Positions 45,337 through 58,504 of a stretch of 64,000 nt of DNA are shown here, piece by piece (position 1 is the stretch's first letter; each line of letters begins with the position of its first letter). The translations under genes and the position numbers were made by a program. The stretch comes from Apricaphanius iberus. Taxonomy: Eukaryota; Chordata; Actinopteri; Cyprinodontiformes; Aphaniidae. The stretch lies in assembly GCA_028564705.1 (NCBI GenBank), contig JAPXFQ010000204.1, positions 1-64,000 of the forward strand, in the 5' to 3' direction. A model generated the notes under the pieces. It was given only the letters and a program-made list of their open reading frames with translations, ran no database searches and was not told the DNA's origin.

Positions 45337-46984
45337 CAGTCAGGTCCATAAATATTGGGACATCGACACAATGCTAACATTTTTGTCTCTATACACCACC
45401 ACAATGGATATCAACTGAAACGAACAAGGTGTGCTTTAACTGCAGACTGTCAGCTTTTATTTAAGGGTATTTACATCCAAATCAGGTGAACGGTGTAGGA
45501 ATTACAACACTTTGCATATGTGCCTCCCACTTGTTAAGGGACCGAAAGTAATGGGACAGAATAAGAACCATAAATCAAACTTATACATTTCAATACTTGG
45601 TTGCAAATCCTTTGCAGTCAATTAGAGCCTGAAGTCTGGAACACATAGACATCACCAGACGTTTGGTTTCATCCCTGGTGATGCTCTGCCAGGCCTCTAC
45701 AGCAAGAGTCTTCAGTTCCTGCTTGTTCCTGGGGCATTTTCCCTTCAGTTTTGTCTTCACCAAGTGAAATGCATGCTCAATCGGATTCAGGTCAGGTGAT
45801 TGACTAGGCCATTGCAAAACAGTCCACTTCTTTCCCTTTAAAAACTCTTTGGTTGCTTTTGCAGTATGCTTTGGGTCACTGTCCATCTGCACTGTGAAGC
45901 GCCATCCAATGAGTTCTGAGGCATTTGGCTGAATACGAGCAGATAATATTGCACGAAACACTTCAGAAGTCATTGTGCTGCTTTTGTCAGCAGTCACATC
46001 ATCAATAAATACAAGAGAACCAGTTCCACTGGCAGCCATACATGCCCACTCCATGACACTTCCAGCACCATGCTTCACTGATGAGGTGGTATGCTTAGGA
46101 TCATGAGCAGTTCCTTTCCTTCTCCATACTCTTCTCTTCCCATCACTCTGGTACAAGTTGATCTTGGTCTAATCTAACCATAGGATGTTGTTCCAGAACT
46201 GTGAAGGCTTTTTTAGATGTTGTTTGGCAAACTCTAATCTCGCCTTCCTGTTTTTGGGGCTCACCAATGGTTTACATCTTGTGGTGAACCCTCTGTATTC
46301 TCACTGGTGGAGTCTTCTCTTGATTGTTGACTTTGACACAGATACACCTACCTCCTGGAGAGTGTTCTTGATCTGGCCAACTGTTGTGGAGGGTGTTTTC
46401 TTCACCAGGGAAAGGATTATTTGGTCATCCACCACAGTTGTTTCCTGTGGTCTTCCAGGTCTTTTGGTGTTGCTGAGCTCACCGGTGCGTTCCTTCTTTT
46501 GGAGAATGTTCCAAACTGTTGTCTTGGCCACGCCTAATGTTTTTGCTATCTCTCTGATAGGTTTCTTTTGTTTTTTCAGCCTAATGATGGCTTACTTCAC
46601 TTATAGTGACAGCTCTTTCGATCTCATCTTGACAGTTCACAGCAACAAATTCCAATGCAAATAGCACAATTGAAATGAACTCTGGACCTTTTATCTGCTC
46701 ATTGTAATTGGGATAATGAGGGAATAACACACACCTGGCCATGGAACAGCTGAGAAGCCAATTGTCCCATTACTTTTGGTCCCTTAACAAGTGGGAGGCA
46801 CATATGCAAACTCTTGTAATTTCTACACCGTACACCTGATTTGGATGTAAATACCCTTAAATAAAAGCTGACAGTCTGCAGTTAAAGCACATCTTGTTCG
46901 TTTCATTTGATATCCATTGTGGTGGTGTATAGAGCCAAAAATGTTAGCATTGTGTCGATGTCCCAATATTTATGGACCTGACTG
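45337..46984 (-). mobile_element. Tc1-like transposon 3, full length
   Basis: 1,648 bp with TA on both sides (45335-45336 and 46985-46986) and perfect outer ends CAGTCAGGTCCATAAATATT. The inverted repeats are about 230 bp (45337-45565 and 46755-46984) and nearly identical. The family differs from the two other Tc1-like elements here. Confidence 0.9.
45590..46627 (-). pseudogene. Tc1-like transposase (DD34E) with stops
   Basis: Starts MRSKELSL at 46627. An N-terminal helix-turn-helix (IREIAKTLGVAKTTVWNI, 46531 region) and GRPQ motif (46450) lead to the catalytic part: first Asp in LWLD followed by TAG where related proteins have Glu of the SDETK motif (about 46168), then VKHGAGSVMEWACMA, second Asp in DSDPKHTAKATKEF, third acidic in SPDLNPIEH. 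The stops near 46600 and 46590 plus the TAG disable it. From 46156 to the TAA near 45590 the frame is intact (188 aa). Confidence 0.87.
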
Positions 46985-46986
46985 TA

Positions 46987-49900
46987 TGTGTTTGTGTGTG
47001 CTGTTTTTTTATATAAGATGGAACCTCTCAAAGTATTTCATGACAACGGACCTACTTTGCTAGTTAAATTGAGGTTTCTTAAAATCATTTTCACTTGTAA
47101 TTTAAGGCACAGGTAAATAGTGAACTACAGGAAGACAGCCGTCTAAGTAGCATGTATTTTTTTCAGTCATTTCAGTTTTGTTTTGTTTTTGTTTTTTTGG
47201 ATAAAATTATCCATGCCAGGCAGGATGATGAAAGAAAAGAGCAAGTCTAAACCGGATGAAAAGTCAAGAAAACCACGTTGTTTTTGTACCACATTAAACA
47301 CACAATATCCCAAGATTAAAACTAGAAAAGTACTTGAAGGGCGCAGACGGCAGCTCAACCCCCCTTCGCAGACAGTTATCTGGAATTACCCCTAATCTAA
47401 TCACTTGTTTTTGGTCCCAATGTGAAAATGTCCTGAAAATGTATTCAAACTCTGTCAGTAACTAAACATGAACTCTGTGGTGGAGGTAAAAAAAACAACA
47501 ACAAATGGCAATGTAGCTCAACACATCTGTAGTGGTGAATGTTAATGGAGACAGAAAATTGAGCAGAATGGAGAAGAGAAAATGCTGGTTCGCTGCTATT
47601 TTAGCCAGAATAAATACCAGGATTTTTTTTGTTCTCAGCTACAATATGAAAAATCATTTTATTTCAGACCAAAGTCTTAATTTATATAGACTTTTTTGCT
47701 GAAGTATGTTTATTTAAAAACCTAGTCAGTGTGTGGGTTTGTTGTGAAGTTCTGGTGTATTACTTGTACTTTTTCCATGCCTGATTTATTTTAATTTTTT
47801 GCTGTCATTTTGTGATACTATACACAGTCTTAAGCAAACTAATTTGAAAACAATCATATTGTTATCATCCTGCTTACTTAGCAACATGTTTGATCATTTC
47901 TACACAATAACACAACAAACCAGTTAACCTTGAAAACAACTGTGAAAGATAAATCTGTCATAAAACCTATCAATGTCTATAAATAACTTTATTCAAAATG
48001 CAGTCGAATAACTTGTTATGCAAAAACAGACTATTAGCTTCAGTAGCATAACTACAGCTTGGGGATAGATTTCCAATACAAGTTGAGAGAAGTTAAAGAA
48101 TTAGTCCCTACATTTTAGCCTTTGATTTTTGGTGTTCTGACTTGTTACATTGGTGGGGGAAAAAACAACATATTTTACTTTGAAGAATGCTTATAGGATT
48201 ATGAATTAATAATTTGCACACTGTGTCATTCACATGAGCTAAAAATTAGAAAGTGCGTCTGGGGATTGTTTAGTGCATGTAACAGATGGTGAAAATACAA
48301 ATGTAGATGATAATAGAGGATGAGACTGACAGTTAATGAAAAAATAGAGCATTACTGTTATCTACATCATATGTTACAATATAGCTCACCAACAAAACTT
48401 AAGTCTTGGGTTTTCGTAAACATTTTATTTCCAGTGTTAAAATAGTGTCTACTTTAGTTTTACATTTTTTCAAAAAAAAGTATGTTAAATGAAAGCATAA
48501 TGCAAAAAATTAAACAAGTAGGGATCTATACGGCTTATTCAAGTTTCAGTCCCTAAATTTTGCCAAAAACCTTGGAGTTTAATAAAAGTCCTGCATATGA
48601 TGTCATTGGTTGCATTTCATACTGGTTTTAAGCTCATAAAGTACCTCACTGAGTGGTCAGTCACTATTATCATAGTAATTGGCCTTATAAAACTACCTTA
48701 AAAACAGAACAAAGGGTTAAATGAAGCAAAAGTTTCGTTCATAATAATAACAATGTTTTATAATGTGTTCACTGTTTCAGCTTTACTCCTAACAAAGCTA
48801 TAACAGTTTTATTTCTTAAGCTGTGATGATTTTGACTTCTGAGTATGAGAGATGAACAGATAGAAGAGCCCAAATCAGGATTACAATATGTTATTTAAAG
48901 ACTGAAATTATACAACTTCTTTGAAACTGAATAAAAATCACTTTTATTTTAGAAGGAGTTTGTAATAATCTACAAATCTTCAATAATGAAAAGCTAGATA
49001 GGTGTTTCATAGAATAGACAAACCCACGTATTATGTGTCTGGGCTATTCAGACTGTAAGAAATGCTTTAATGGGTGCCTTACACTTTTGAGGAAATATTT
49101 CAAATGAAGCTGGCTTAGTTTTCACCCTGTTTGCGCAAAGTTCAACTTTTAGTTTAGGGTCCTAATATTAATCATACCAGGACTGTTTTTCTGGAAATCT
49201 CAGTCCTGAGATTGATGGCAGGACAGCGTGAAGAATGTCCTTACATGTGAGCTTTGTCCAACAAGCTCTTTACCCAGATCCCACAGTAAGGTGCTGTGAA
49301 AACTAGGAAATGAAGTGTTTATTTTGTTTTAATTTTATTTTTTACAATTAGGCTGTTGCCTATCTCCAACGATCATACTCTATCAGTCTTTCTCCCAGAA
49401 AAGTTATTTTATGAAAAATTAAACAAAACAACAAATGTTGGAAATAGAAAAGCAATTTAATGACTGAAACAAGTGCTGTGTTAAAAAAACACAGGTAAAT
49501 CAATTCTGAGTCAATTTCACAATCAATTCACAATCCAAAAATAGCTTCAATTGTTAAACATAGTTTGCCTTTTTTTAGAGCTAAATTAGGAAGTGAAAGT
49601 CCAGACAACCGTTTTAAGGCTTAGGTCCGAAAGGATTAATACAGTTTTCCCCTGAGAACTGTTATTCACCTAGTATTGCGTCATTGCATTACAGCCATAT
49701 AATTAAGGTTACATCTAAAATAAATGTTTTCAATAGCACTGATCCACATCAATAACGAATCAGAACAGATTGGAATGGATCGTGATAACTGATTATAGTT
49801 CTTGAGAATCAGAATCAAATTGATTCTAAAAATTTAAATCGATACCCAGCTCTAACGGACGCCCTCAATAAATCATATATACATGTCCAGACTCTCACAC

Positions 49901-50477
49901 CAGCATTTTTAAATCAAACTCAAAGTCTAAAATTGTTACCTGAGTAAAAATATGTAAACCTAACCCTAAGCAGTTCTTAAGTTTAAAAACTTTTCTTAAT
50001 TGCTCACCTACCAGAACACTGACATTAAAATGGCAATAGACTACTTCCTGGAATAGTATAACGTGATAGCTTGCCCAAAGACGAACTGTTGTCAAAGAAT
50101 ACAAGAAAAGAGAGACAGATGATTCTCATTTCTATATTAAGAAAGACATTGAAACTAAAATCAGCACCAGGGAAGGCAGTAAATCAGTAACTCATTTTGA
50201 CAACATAGATAATTTATTTTAAAAAATAGTTAATTTGCATCAAAATCAAAAACCCTATATGGAAAACAATTTTTTGCCACTTTTGAAATAAACATTAAGA
50301 TTAAAAAATGCTTATTGTCATATGCGCAGCAAAGAAAAAAGCTTTCCTGTACAATGAAATGTGTTGCTGTCCACACTGAATGCCAATAGAAAGTCCATAA
50401 ACAACAGTAATCATTCAGTAACTTAACAACACCCAAAACTTACAATTAAGATAATGTATACAAGATCTCTATTTTTC
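46987..50477. other. AT-rich intergenic, no gene recognised
   Basis: No open frame longer than 70 codons with family features, and no transposon ends that I recognise. Possible long 3' UTR of xkr4 in the first part cannot be excluded. Confidence 0.5.
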
Positions 50478-50689
50478 TGTCATGATTCATGTCTCATGAC
50501 CACAGATGAGGATCAGACTTGACAGACCAATAAAATTGGCTTTTTGACTTAGCTTGTGTCTAAACCACAACAGACCGCAGCAGCAACCACATTACAGGTG
50601 ACCAAGCCTCAGTCTGTCTCCATCTCCTGCTGCATTCTGCTATTACTCTTAAACAAGATACTTATATAAAGAGGCCTGCGACAAAGAAA

Positions 50690-50985
50690 CAGGTGACTAG
50701 GAGGCCTGCAACGAGGAAACAGGTAACAAGGAGGTCGACGTCTGAAGTCCTTGTGACGATGATACCGATATCTGAAGACCTTGTGATTAGGAGACTGGCG
50801 TTTGAGGAACTTGTGATGTGGTGGCCGGCGACAGTGAAACTTGTGGCGTGGTTGCTGGCGTCGGAGGAACTTGCAGCATGGTGGCTGGCGACAGAGGGAC
50901 TTATGACTTGGAGGCCGGCTGCAGAAAACCTGGAGACTTGAAAGGCTAGCTGTGGAGAACCTTGAGACTTGGAGGTCAGTAGGCC
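50690..50985. repeat. Minisatellite block, about 33-bp unit (first part)
   Basis: Eight or so diverged units around ACTTGTGACGTGGTGGCCGG; the + strand reads LVTWRPATEE-like 11-residue repeats through 82 codons without a stop. Confidence 0.8.
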
Positions 50986-51212
50986 AGTAGGGGGCAGTGC
51001 ATACCTAAATTATCACAAGCATGTGGTATCTGTGTCTTCGAGTAAGAAACTCAACAATGGAGGTCCAACTAGTGCTGTTTTTCAAACGCTCAATTCCCTG
51101 AGAATTATCTATTTGCAGCAACATGACGAGCACATCAGTCTCTCTTTCATTGCTTGGAAGTAGCCAAGAGGAAAAAATCTCAAAGAAATTTCAATCTAAT
51201 CTAATCTAATGA

Positions 51213-51625
51213 AGCAAAGTCCTCAGGCATGGACTCTGCTGTTCATTTACATCTCAAGGAGAAAGCCCACTCCTTTGAGGACAGCAATTTCCAGATATTA
51301 GACAGAAAGGACAGATGGTTTGAAAGAGGAGTAAAAGAAGTCATTTATGTAAAAGTAGAGAAACCATCGCATGTGCTCCATGTCGTTAAGACATGGAGCA
51401 CAAAGGATCCAATGACATAATGATTCTTGTAAAAGCCCTACAAGAGGTTAAATAGCTGAGTCTCCACACCAGTTAGTTGGACCAGTCCCAGCATGAACTG
51501 ATGAAGCCTCTTGGATAAGAGGTGAAACGTCTTCCAAGACAAATTACCAAGTCCAGTTGCGTTTGATTGAAATTTCCTTGAGATAACCATGACCTGGATG
51601 AATGAGAATATTCACAGGCTTTAGA
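51213..51625 (+). mobile_element. Penelope-like element, 3' end
   Basis: An open stretch of 63 codons (51229-51420) reads VHLHLKEKAHSFEDSNFQIL and DRKDRWFERGVKEVIYVKVE, the end of the GIY-YIG endonuclease part of fish Penelope-like proteins, followed by the 3' untranslated part shared with 29085-29342 and ending GACCTGGATGAATGAGAATA near 51590-51612. Lies inside the minisatellite element. Confidence 0.7.
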
Positions 51626-51639
51626 GGAAAACATTTATT

Positions 51640-51832
51640 TATGGCTAAACTTTTTTGCATTTTGAGGGGGAAATCAATGTTTTAATAGCGGTCTTATTCC
51701 TAATTACTTTTTTACTTTCTATACTTTCTATAAGTTTGCTTTCTTTACCACCGAATCCTGTAAAACAGCTTGAATTACCTTGTGTTGAAAGTGTGCTATA
51801 CAAATAAAATTCTCTAGCTTCGTCTTGCCTTG
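51640..51832 (+). mobile_element. L2-type LINE 3' tail (TTGCC family)
   Basis: The end GCTTGAATTACCTTGTGTTG...AAATAAAATTC...TCTTGCCTTGA parallels the tail of the LINE remnant at 7757-8750. Only the untranslated 3' end is present. Confidence 0.6.
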
Positions 51833-51847
51833 AATGCCGACCGCATA

Positions 51848-52300
51848 GAACTTGGTGACTTGGAGGCTGGCGGAGGGAAACCTTGAGTCTTGGAGGCCAG
51901 AAGCGATGCAGAGCCTTGTGTCTTGGAGGCCTACAACGATGCAGAACCTTGTTGTGTCTTGGTGGCCGGTGATGCAGAACTTTACTGTGTCAAGGGGACC
52001 GGCGATGCAGAACCTTGCTGTGTCTTGGAGGCCGGCGATGCAGAACCTTGTTGTTTCTTGGGGGCCGGCTGTGGATCAACTTTTGTTGATTTGGAAACCG
52101 GCAGGACTGAACCTTGTTATGCAGAAGCTAGTGTTGCTGTAATTTGCAAGACGGGTGAGGCCAACATAGCTGAATCTTGTGCTTTGCAGAGCAACAGAGC
52201 CAAATCTTGTGACTTGGAAGGAGACGGAGACGGACCTTGTGATTTGGAAGGTGACAGAGCTGAATCTTGGTACTTGGAAGGCGACTGAATTTAACCTTGG
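51848..52300. repeat. Minisatellite block, about 33-36-bp unit (second part)
   Basis: About a dozen diverged units around CTTGGAGGCCGGCGATGCAG. The + strand is open for 132 codons (51890-52288, GDAEPCCVLEA-like repeats); the minus strand reads SPASKTQQGSA-like repeats. Codon phase is kept across units. Confidence 0.85.
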
Positions 52301-52379
52301 GACTTCAAAGGGGATGGAACACCCCCCATTGAATCAGGAAGCTGGGGTGTATCTGCCCGCACAACCCCGTCGAAGACAG

Positions 52380-52570
52380 GAACTGGGGACTTGTCCTCCT
52401 GGACCCTCCCTGAGGAGAGAACAGCAGGCTGGGACCCACTGGAGAAGTCTACGGGCGGAACCCCATAGAAGGAATCTGCAGTCTGTAACCCACTTGAGAA
52501 GACTGCGGGCTGGAACCCGCTGCAGGAGACTACTGGCTGGGACCCGCTAGAGAGGACAGCGCTCTATCTC
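52380..52570. repeat. Minisatellite block, about 36-bp unit (third part)
   Basis: Five or so units around GGCTGGGACCCACTGGAGAA; unit sequence differs from the block before it. The minus strand reads SSGSQPAV-like repeats. Confidence 0.75.
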
Positions 52571-53428
52571 TGTCATACACTGGAGAGGACTACAGGTTAC
52601 TGCTGACACCAGCTGGAAAGGACTGTCGACTTGGAACAGTCAGAGGATAGATATTTTTCAGGAGGCTGGTACCCACCACGAGACCTAGAAGGAGTAGACG
52701 TAGTAGATGTGTCCTCCAGGTCACCACACACAGAGACAGGAGTCAAGGATTTGTCCTCTTGGATATCCTTGGTAGTGGAAAAATCAGTTGTGTGCCACTC
52801 ATAATACTTCTAAAAAAACATATCCAGGATGTTGGGATCATCTTCAAATAGAATGATCAGATTTTTCAAAATCTGCTATAGTCGCTGAGCACCAGAGGGT
52901 GCTCTCTGAGCCAGTAGGGGCTGCTGAGGACTGTCCCGGAAGCTGGTCACACCGGGGAGAAGGAAGTGGGTGAGTCCTCCTATGCTCCATTTATCTCTGC
53001 TGAGTCCATGTCTTGCACTCAGATGCTGAGACAAACTTTGACTGGTTGTTACCCATATTTATTGAAAGCAGTCCAAAACTCAGGGTAAACTGGGCAAAAG
53101 AGACCACGAGAGAGAAGGGTTGATGAGGACCTCACAAAAACGTGAGGACAATGAGGGACATATAAACACTAGGAAGCTAATTAGGGAGACAAGGGACACC
53201 TGGAGACAAATAAGGAGACAAAAGGACAAAACTAATACAGGGAAGGAGGAATGACACTGATGATGACGGAGTAACATAACAATTTTCATCACTAGGCTGC
53301 GTTTCTCTTTGTGGGGCTGTTTAGATTCCTTTTGATGATTTTCTTCACTAGTCCAAGGTACTAATATTCCCCTGGGGCCGACTCACATCTGCTGTCAGCT
53401 GAAGAACTTAACAAAGTATTTTTTTGTA

Positions 53429-53460
53429 GTAGTAGTGGTAGTAGTAGTAGTAGTAGTAGT
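53429..53460. repeat. (GTA)n microsatellite
   Basis: About ten copies of AGT/GTA with one GGT interruption. Confidence 0.9.
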
Positions 53461-53819
53461 TTGTTATTCTTTCATTTCCTTTCTTTATACAATAAACAAA
53501 ACACACTTTCATTTTTTAAGAATAACACGACCAAAAGGGTTTAGGCTGAAGTAAATACTTATTATACCTAACCCAGTGCACAATATGGATAATCATAATA
53601 TAATTACATATATTTAAAGTCCCTATTAGAATATAATGCAGTCAAGGTCAGTTTTTATGCCAGCTGGTAAGGAATCTCTGTAGATTGCATTGTCAACAAC
53701 TGTCCACCAACTAGCAGTGTTGGACATTTTACATGAAAAAAGTAATTAGTTATAGTAAAAAATACTTAAATATTAAAAAAATATTTAAAAAGTAAATTTT
53801 GAACATTTACTAATGTTCT

Positions 53820-54066
53820 GGGCGACTGTGGCTCAGTGGTAGAGTAGTTGGCTTGCAGTCGTAGGTTCGATTCCAGCTTCCTCCAGTCACATGTTGATGT
53901 GCCCCTGGGCAAGGCACTTAACCCCCAAATTCTACATTGTCCTACCGAGCCATGTTGGGTTTCGGTGTATGAATGCGAGTGTGATTGGGTGAATGCGGCT
54001 TCAATGTAAAGCGCTTTGAGTGGTCAGTAAGACTAGAAAAGCGCTATATAAATTCAGTCCATTTAA
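53820..54066 (+). mobile_element. tRNA-derived SINE, copy 2
   Basis: Same family as 39147-39375, a little more complete: box A at 53829-53845, box B GGTTCGATTCC at 53864-53874, middle GCCCCTGGGCAAGGCACTTA, and the L2-like tail AAGCGCTTTGAGTGG...AGCGCTATATAAATTCAG. Confidence 0.82.
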
Positions 54067-55600
54067 CATACATAATCACACACTTTTTATTCAAGTGAAA
54101 AAATTAGACAAATATGGGTAAAAAGAAACAAAGGAAAATCTGTCCATTAAATTTTGCCAATCTCTCTATCTGTAATATTGCATAGTAAACAGAACTATCC
54201 AACTGGTCGTATTAAGACATTTTAAGACTGATTTGGTGTCACCTGGTCAAATGAACTGGAAGCTATTTAAGGAAAACCTGAAATATTACAGTAAAATATG
54301 AATATAAAATATATGTATTAGAAAGTCAAAACAATTGTTGTGTCTTGTTCTTTAGACGTAGTAAGACATTTCAAGAGTGATTGGTGTCACCTGGTCATAT
54401 GAACTGGAAGTTATTGAAGAAAAATCACATTTATAGTAACATATTAATAATTATTACTTATGGTTTTTATGTTGTTTTATTTAATAAATTGGTGTGTCAG
54501 GTTCCTCGGGTGTAGAGCAACAGTATTTTGGGGTTATGTTGTTAGTAGAATGTACTGATACATTTTACGGGATGTATGGAGATTAATTGAAAACCAAACC
54601 CTAACTAAAACCACTGCCTTCAGGAGCGAGCCTTCGGTGGTAATGTATTTAGGTCTCGGTGAGATGTTGGAGGGAGTCTCCGCTTTAATGAAATTAATGT
54701 CCGTCGAATGTCCAACTAAGAACTAACTTACAGAAGGCAACGAGACAGTGAGAGTACTCAGGGTATCTGCCCACCCCACAATAATCACTGACACCTGTTC
54801 TCTCCCTGCAGCTGAAGTCTGGCTGTCAGACTGCCTGTTGCCGCTGTGCGTCATTCTGCCACACTATAATAACGGGCCACTTTAAATCCCCAGTAAAGGT
54901 AACAGTGATAAGAAAACGATAAGAAAAGTAATTTATTCGATTACTCTTTTACCTAAAAAAATAACGCTGTTAGTAACACCGTTATATTTAAACGCTGTTA
55001 CTACCAACTTTGGGAAGGCTATTCTTGTTTTTTCTTTTTTTTCCTTTTTTTTTATAAAAAAATCTCCCAAATTTCTCAACAGCAATTAAAGACAGCAAAG
55101 CATTTTTATACAAGTCAATATAAAAGTAGGAAGCAGCATTAATATGAATACAATGAGTTGGAGAACCAGTGAAATATTGCATTTTCTGATTTCTATATTT
55201 TAGAATGTGGCTCTTGGATCAATTAATTACCAATTCTTACAAACTATGTGTTCTGAATGTCTTTGTCATTGCGTGCAACTGTGCTGGGCCGTTGGATAGA
55301 GCTAATTGTTTTTCAGCAGTTCCGTCAACACATTAGTCCATTTGGATTTATTTTTTCAAATGGTAAAAAATCTTTATATAACACAAAAACACAGGAACTC
55401 ATAGATGACCTCTAACTCTCACCCACACACAAAATACCCATCTCCACCCAGCCCATCAAAGTCATTTGAATTATTAGGCACACAGATTAGTAACACTTAA
55501 ATAGAAACTACATTCAGATCAGATTACAAAAAAAGCCAATAAATGTTTATTTGTTTCTCAGACAGCTAAAAAAAATGGTCAGGCAGAATATCCTAATTCA
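54067..55600. other. AT-rich intergenic, nothing recognised
   Basis: No gene or transposon protein signature. One local pair of related segments (around 54205-54270 and 54350-54420, both with TAAGACATTT...GGTGTCACCTGGTCA) is a diverged direct duplication. Confidence 0.5.
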
Positions 55601-55915
55601 GTTTTACACCACCAAAGCATATTCACCTCATCCATAATAGTCTGGTATGGAAATTGGGACCAAAAATTACATTATATAATAGATAAATCATATAAAATAA
55701 CCGGTCACACCCTCCCTTCTATTGACACGCTGTACCCACAGACACATTACACAACAGGCAGTAAGAATCCCCTCGGACCCTTGCCACCATGCATATCATC
55801 TGTTCACATTGTTGCCTTCTGGAAGACGCTACAGGTCCCTGCAAACAAAATCAACCAGATTCAGATAGTTTCTTCCCAACAGCTCTATGGACACTAAATC
55901 AAATACTTTTCTGAA
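55600..55915 (+). mobile_element. Non-LTR retrotransposon C-terminal remnant
   Basis: After frame corrections it reads like the end of a LINE RT protein: ILIQFYTTKAY, SIDTLYP, then SDPCHHAYHLFTLLPSGRRYRSL, a wording (LLPSGRRYRS) typical of the last part of several fish LINEs. The clade is not certain. It is heavily decayed. Confidence 0.5.
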
Positions 55916-58500
55916 GTGTCTATGTTTATCTGTCTTTTTACTGTTAGCACTGTGCAATGACACAGAGATGTAAGCATGTCATGCTGTAGCGAATATATAT
56001 GGATAGATGGGTGGATGGATATATATATATAAAATCATAGAATAGTAGAGGAGCATTTAAAGGAATTAAACCTTTACCGCTGTATGGTGTTAACCTTTAT
56101 TTGGTGGTACTTGTTTAGCAGAAAATATTTTTGGATTTGTTTAACTGAATAAAATTGAATAGAAAGAAAAACTAAAACATCCTTTTTTTAAATAATAAAA
56201 ATAAACATCCTGTTAGTCATCTTTTCAGGTTTCCCTTGGTTTTGTTAACTGCTCACCTTTACGCATGCATGTTTTGTAAACTGAATGCTACTTCAATTGG
56301 CTCCCAGAACCAAAGAACTTCATGTCACTAAAAAAAAACCTCCTAATGTAACACTTTTGGATGCTATTCCATATTTCTGAAAGGTACTCTGAAATACTGT
56401 AGAAATCCCCATAATACACAATTGTTTTATCCTTATGCCATGTCAGAATGCTGGTAAAACTATCTTCATTTTTCAAAAAAATTAGATCATGTGCTCAAGA
56501 AGTTTCTACATTTTAGACTATTTTGATTTTTGTAAACATTTTTGCAATCATTTTACAAATATTTATGTTTAAATAATTCACAATATGTTAGAAAATCACT
56601 AGAAAATGCAACTGTTTAAAACTAGGTAATTTCTTTTACTATTATTAATTAGCAAAAAAAAAGATCAAACTTGACATTAACAGGAAGAAGTAAGTCAGAT
56701 ACCAAATCACCAAATAATAACTTTTACAAACTCTTTGACTTAGAGCTAAAAATAACTCCTAGACTTAGACCAAATAACAGTTAAAACTAAATTAATAGTT
56801 TTAACAAACGAGAATAGCTGCTCATAAAGAACGTCAACCTAAACAATTTACTAATAGTAATAATTTATCACAAAACGTCATTATCTTATGTCATGAAAAA
56901 GAGATGCTGCTAAAAGTTTTCCAAATATCCTTGGAGGTTGGGGTTCCTGCTTATAAAATAAATGTGACACAACAAAGTCTTTCTTCAATAACACTGTAAC
57001 TTACAAACTACTATAAATATTTAATTGTCTTTGAAGATAACATATTTTTATATTTATTTTTGTTATTATTTCAAACTCAGTATGCAGCACATTACTTCAA
57101 CTGATTAGAAAGCATTGTTATGTGAATTGTGTTTTGATTGTGTGAAATGTTATATTGATCCCTTTTAATCCATTACATAATGTTATATAATAGCCATAAT
57201 TACTCTGCTTATCATTGGAGTACTAAATAACCAGTTATTGCAAGAAGAATGAAAGACATATCTTCAAAGATGAGTAAAAAGTATATATTATGTTTAAAAA
57301 GACCAAATGACACACATTTTGGAATGGTCGTGTTACTATTATTTACTCGTAAACTGTCAACCTATGAAGGAGGTACATAAGAGTTTTGGTGAAACGACAC
57401 TGTCTTAGGAGAAATCCTTAGATATGATAATCTTTCTAATACCTGGACAAGTTACTGTGTTCACTTACAAATTATTTATTCTGTGACTCTGAAGTAAAGA
57501 CTTTAAACTGAGTATTGAAAATTTACTGAACAAACTGATGATCAGTTAGAACTTATGCAGGGAAACTTCTGGAACAACAAATACAGATATTCACAAGCAT
57601 ACAATCTACTGAGAACTCTGCTGAGCACATCAAGAGAGTTGTTTCTTACCTCCATTTCTCTCTAATATTATTAACATCAGCAGGAGGAGTGGATCAGTGC
57701 TTAACAACACTATATAAGATAATTAAAAGCATAGACAATGTATTCATGATTCAGAGGGCTCTAACTTGTATAATTGACGTTTTATACAGAAGTCTTTTTT
57801 GAGAGTTAGCGGAACGGGATGGGGCTTGAGTGGTGGGGGGTGTTCTATACAATGAACTACTTATCTATAAATACATTAATGCAAAGTGTAAATGCTAAAA
57901 AAATAAATAAATTAAATTTCACTCTTATTGAGTTCAGACTGTGAGAGGTGTCTTTAGAGGTTTTACCATGTTTTCTGTAACTATGATACAAAAAAGGATA
58001 TGTGTCATGTATGTGTTGACTCAAATGTTCAAGAGAAAAAAACAACATTGTTTTTCCCCTAGGTTGCAGGCTGTGTGAATAAACTCAAAAGTGCTGTAAC
58101 ATTCAATAAAAGTATAAAGTCTTTTTTCGTTTATGTTTTAGTTTTTGTAAAAAAGAAATTATTGAATCTAATAAGGCACCCAAAGTTGTTTAATAACGTT
58201 CACTGTGGTCATTAACTTGCGTATTTGTTCTTTTTTTTTTTTTTGACGGACAAATCTGTCATGGACTGTTATGAATGGAGCTATTTATAATGGTATTGAT
58301 GTGGAAATTAAGCAAAAATTAAAAATCAGCAACATTTTTCAGACAGATCAACATTTTATTTTACAACTGCAGCCTATGTCGTAAACATCAACATTTTAAG
58401 AACTGTTTAGCACAAATGATTTAACTCTATCTCTATACAAGTCTTTATAATAAAGCTGAACTTTTTCAGTTATTTTTTTTTTTACGATTTGCCTCTAGTG
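55916..58500. other. AT-rich intergenic, nothing recognised
   Basis: No convincing gene, repeat or RNA signature. Confidence 0.5.
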
Positions 58501-58504
58501 TTTT

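Larger units (their letters stand above)
50478..53281 (-). mobile_element. LTR-like element 2 with minisatellites, interrupted
   Basis: Bounded by TGTCATGATT on the left and ACATAACA on the right, with ATTTTTC before and ATTTTC after as a possible target duplication. On the minus strand the right end (53281 to about 53030) has a TATA-like TTTATATG, then CAATAAATATGG, then an ATG opening MDSAEINGA, as in an LTR followed by gag. No enzyme domain is visible. Two foreign pieces (Penelope end, L2 tail; 51213-51832) interrupt it; without them it is about 2.2 kb, close to the 2,165-bp element at 16.5 kb. Confidence 0.45.

Noticed and set aside
46185..46664. 159-aa plus-strand frame with hydrophobic stretches
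   Set aside because: It is the antisense of the third Tc1-like transposase.
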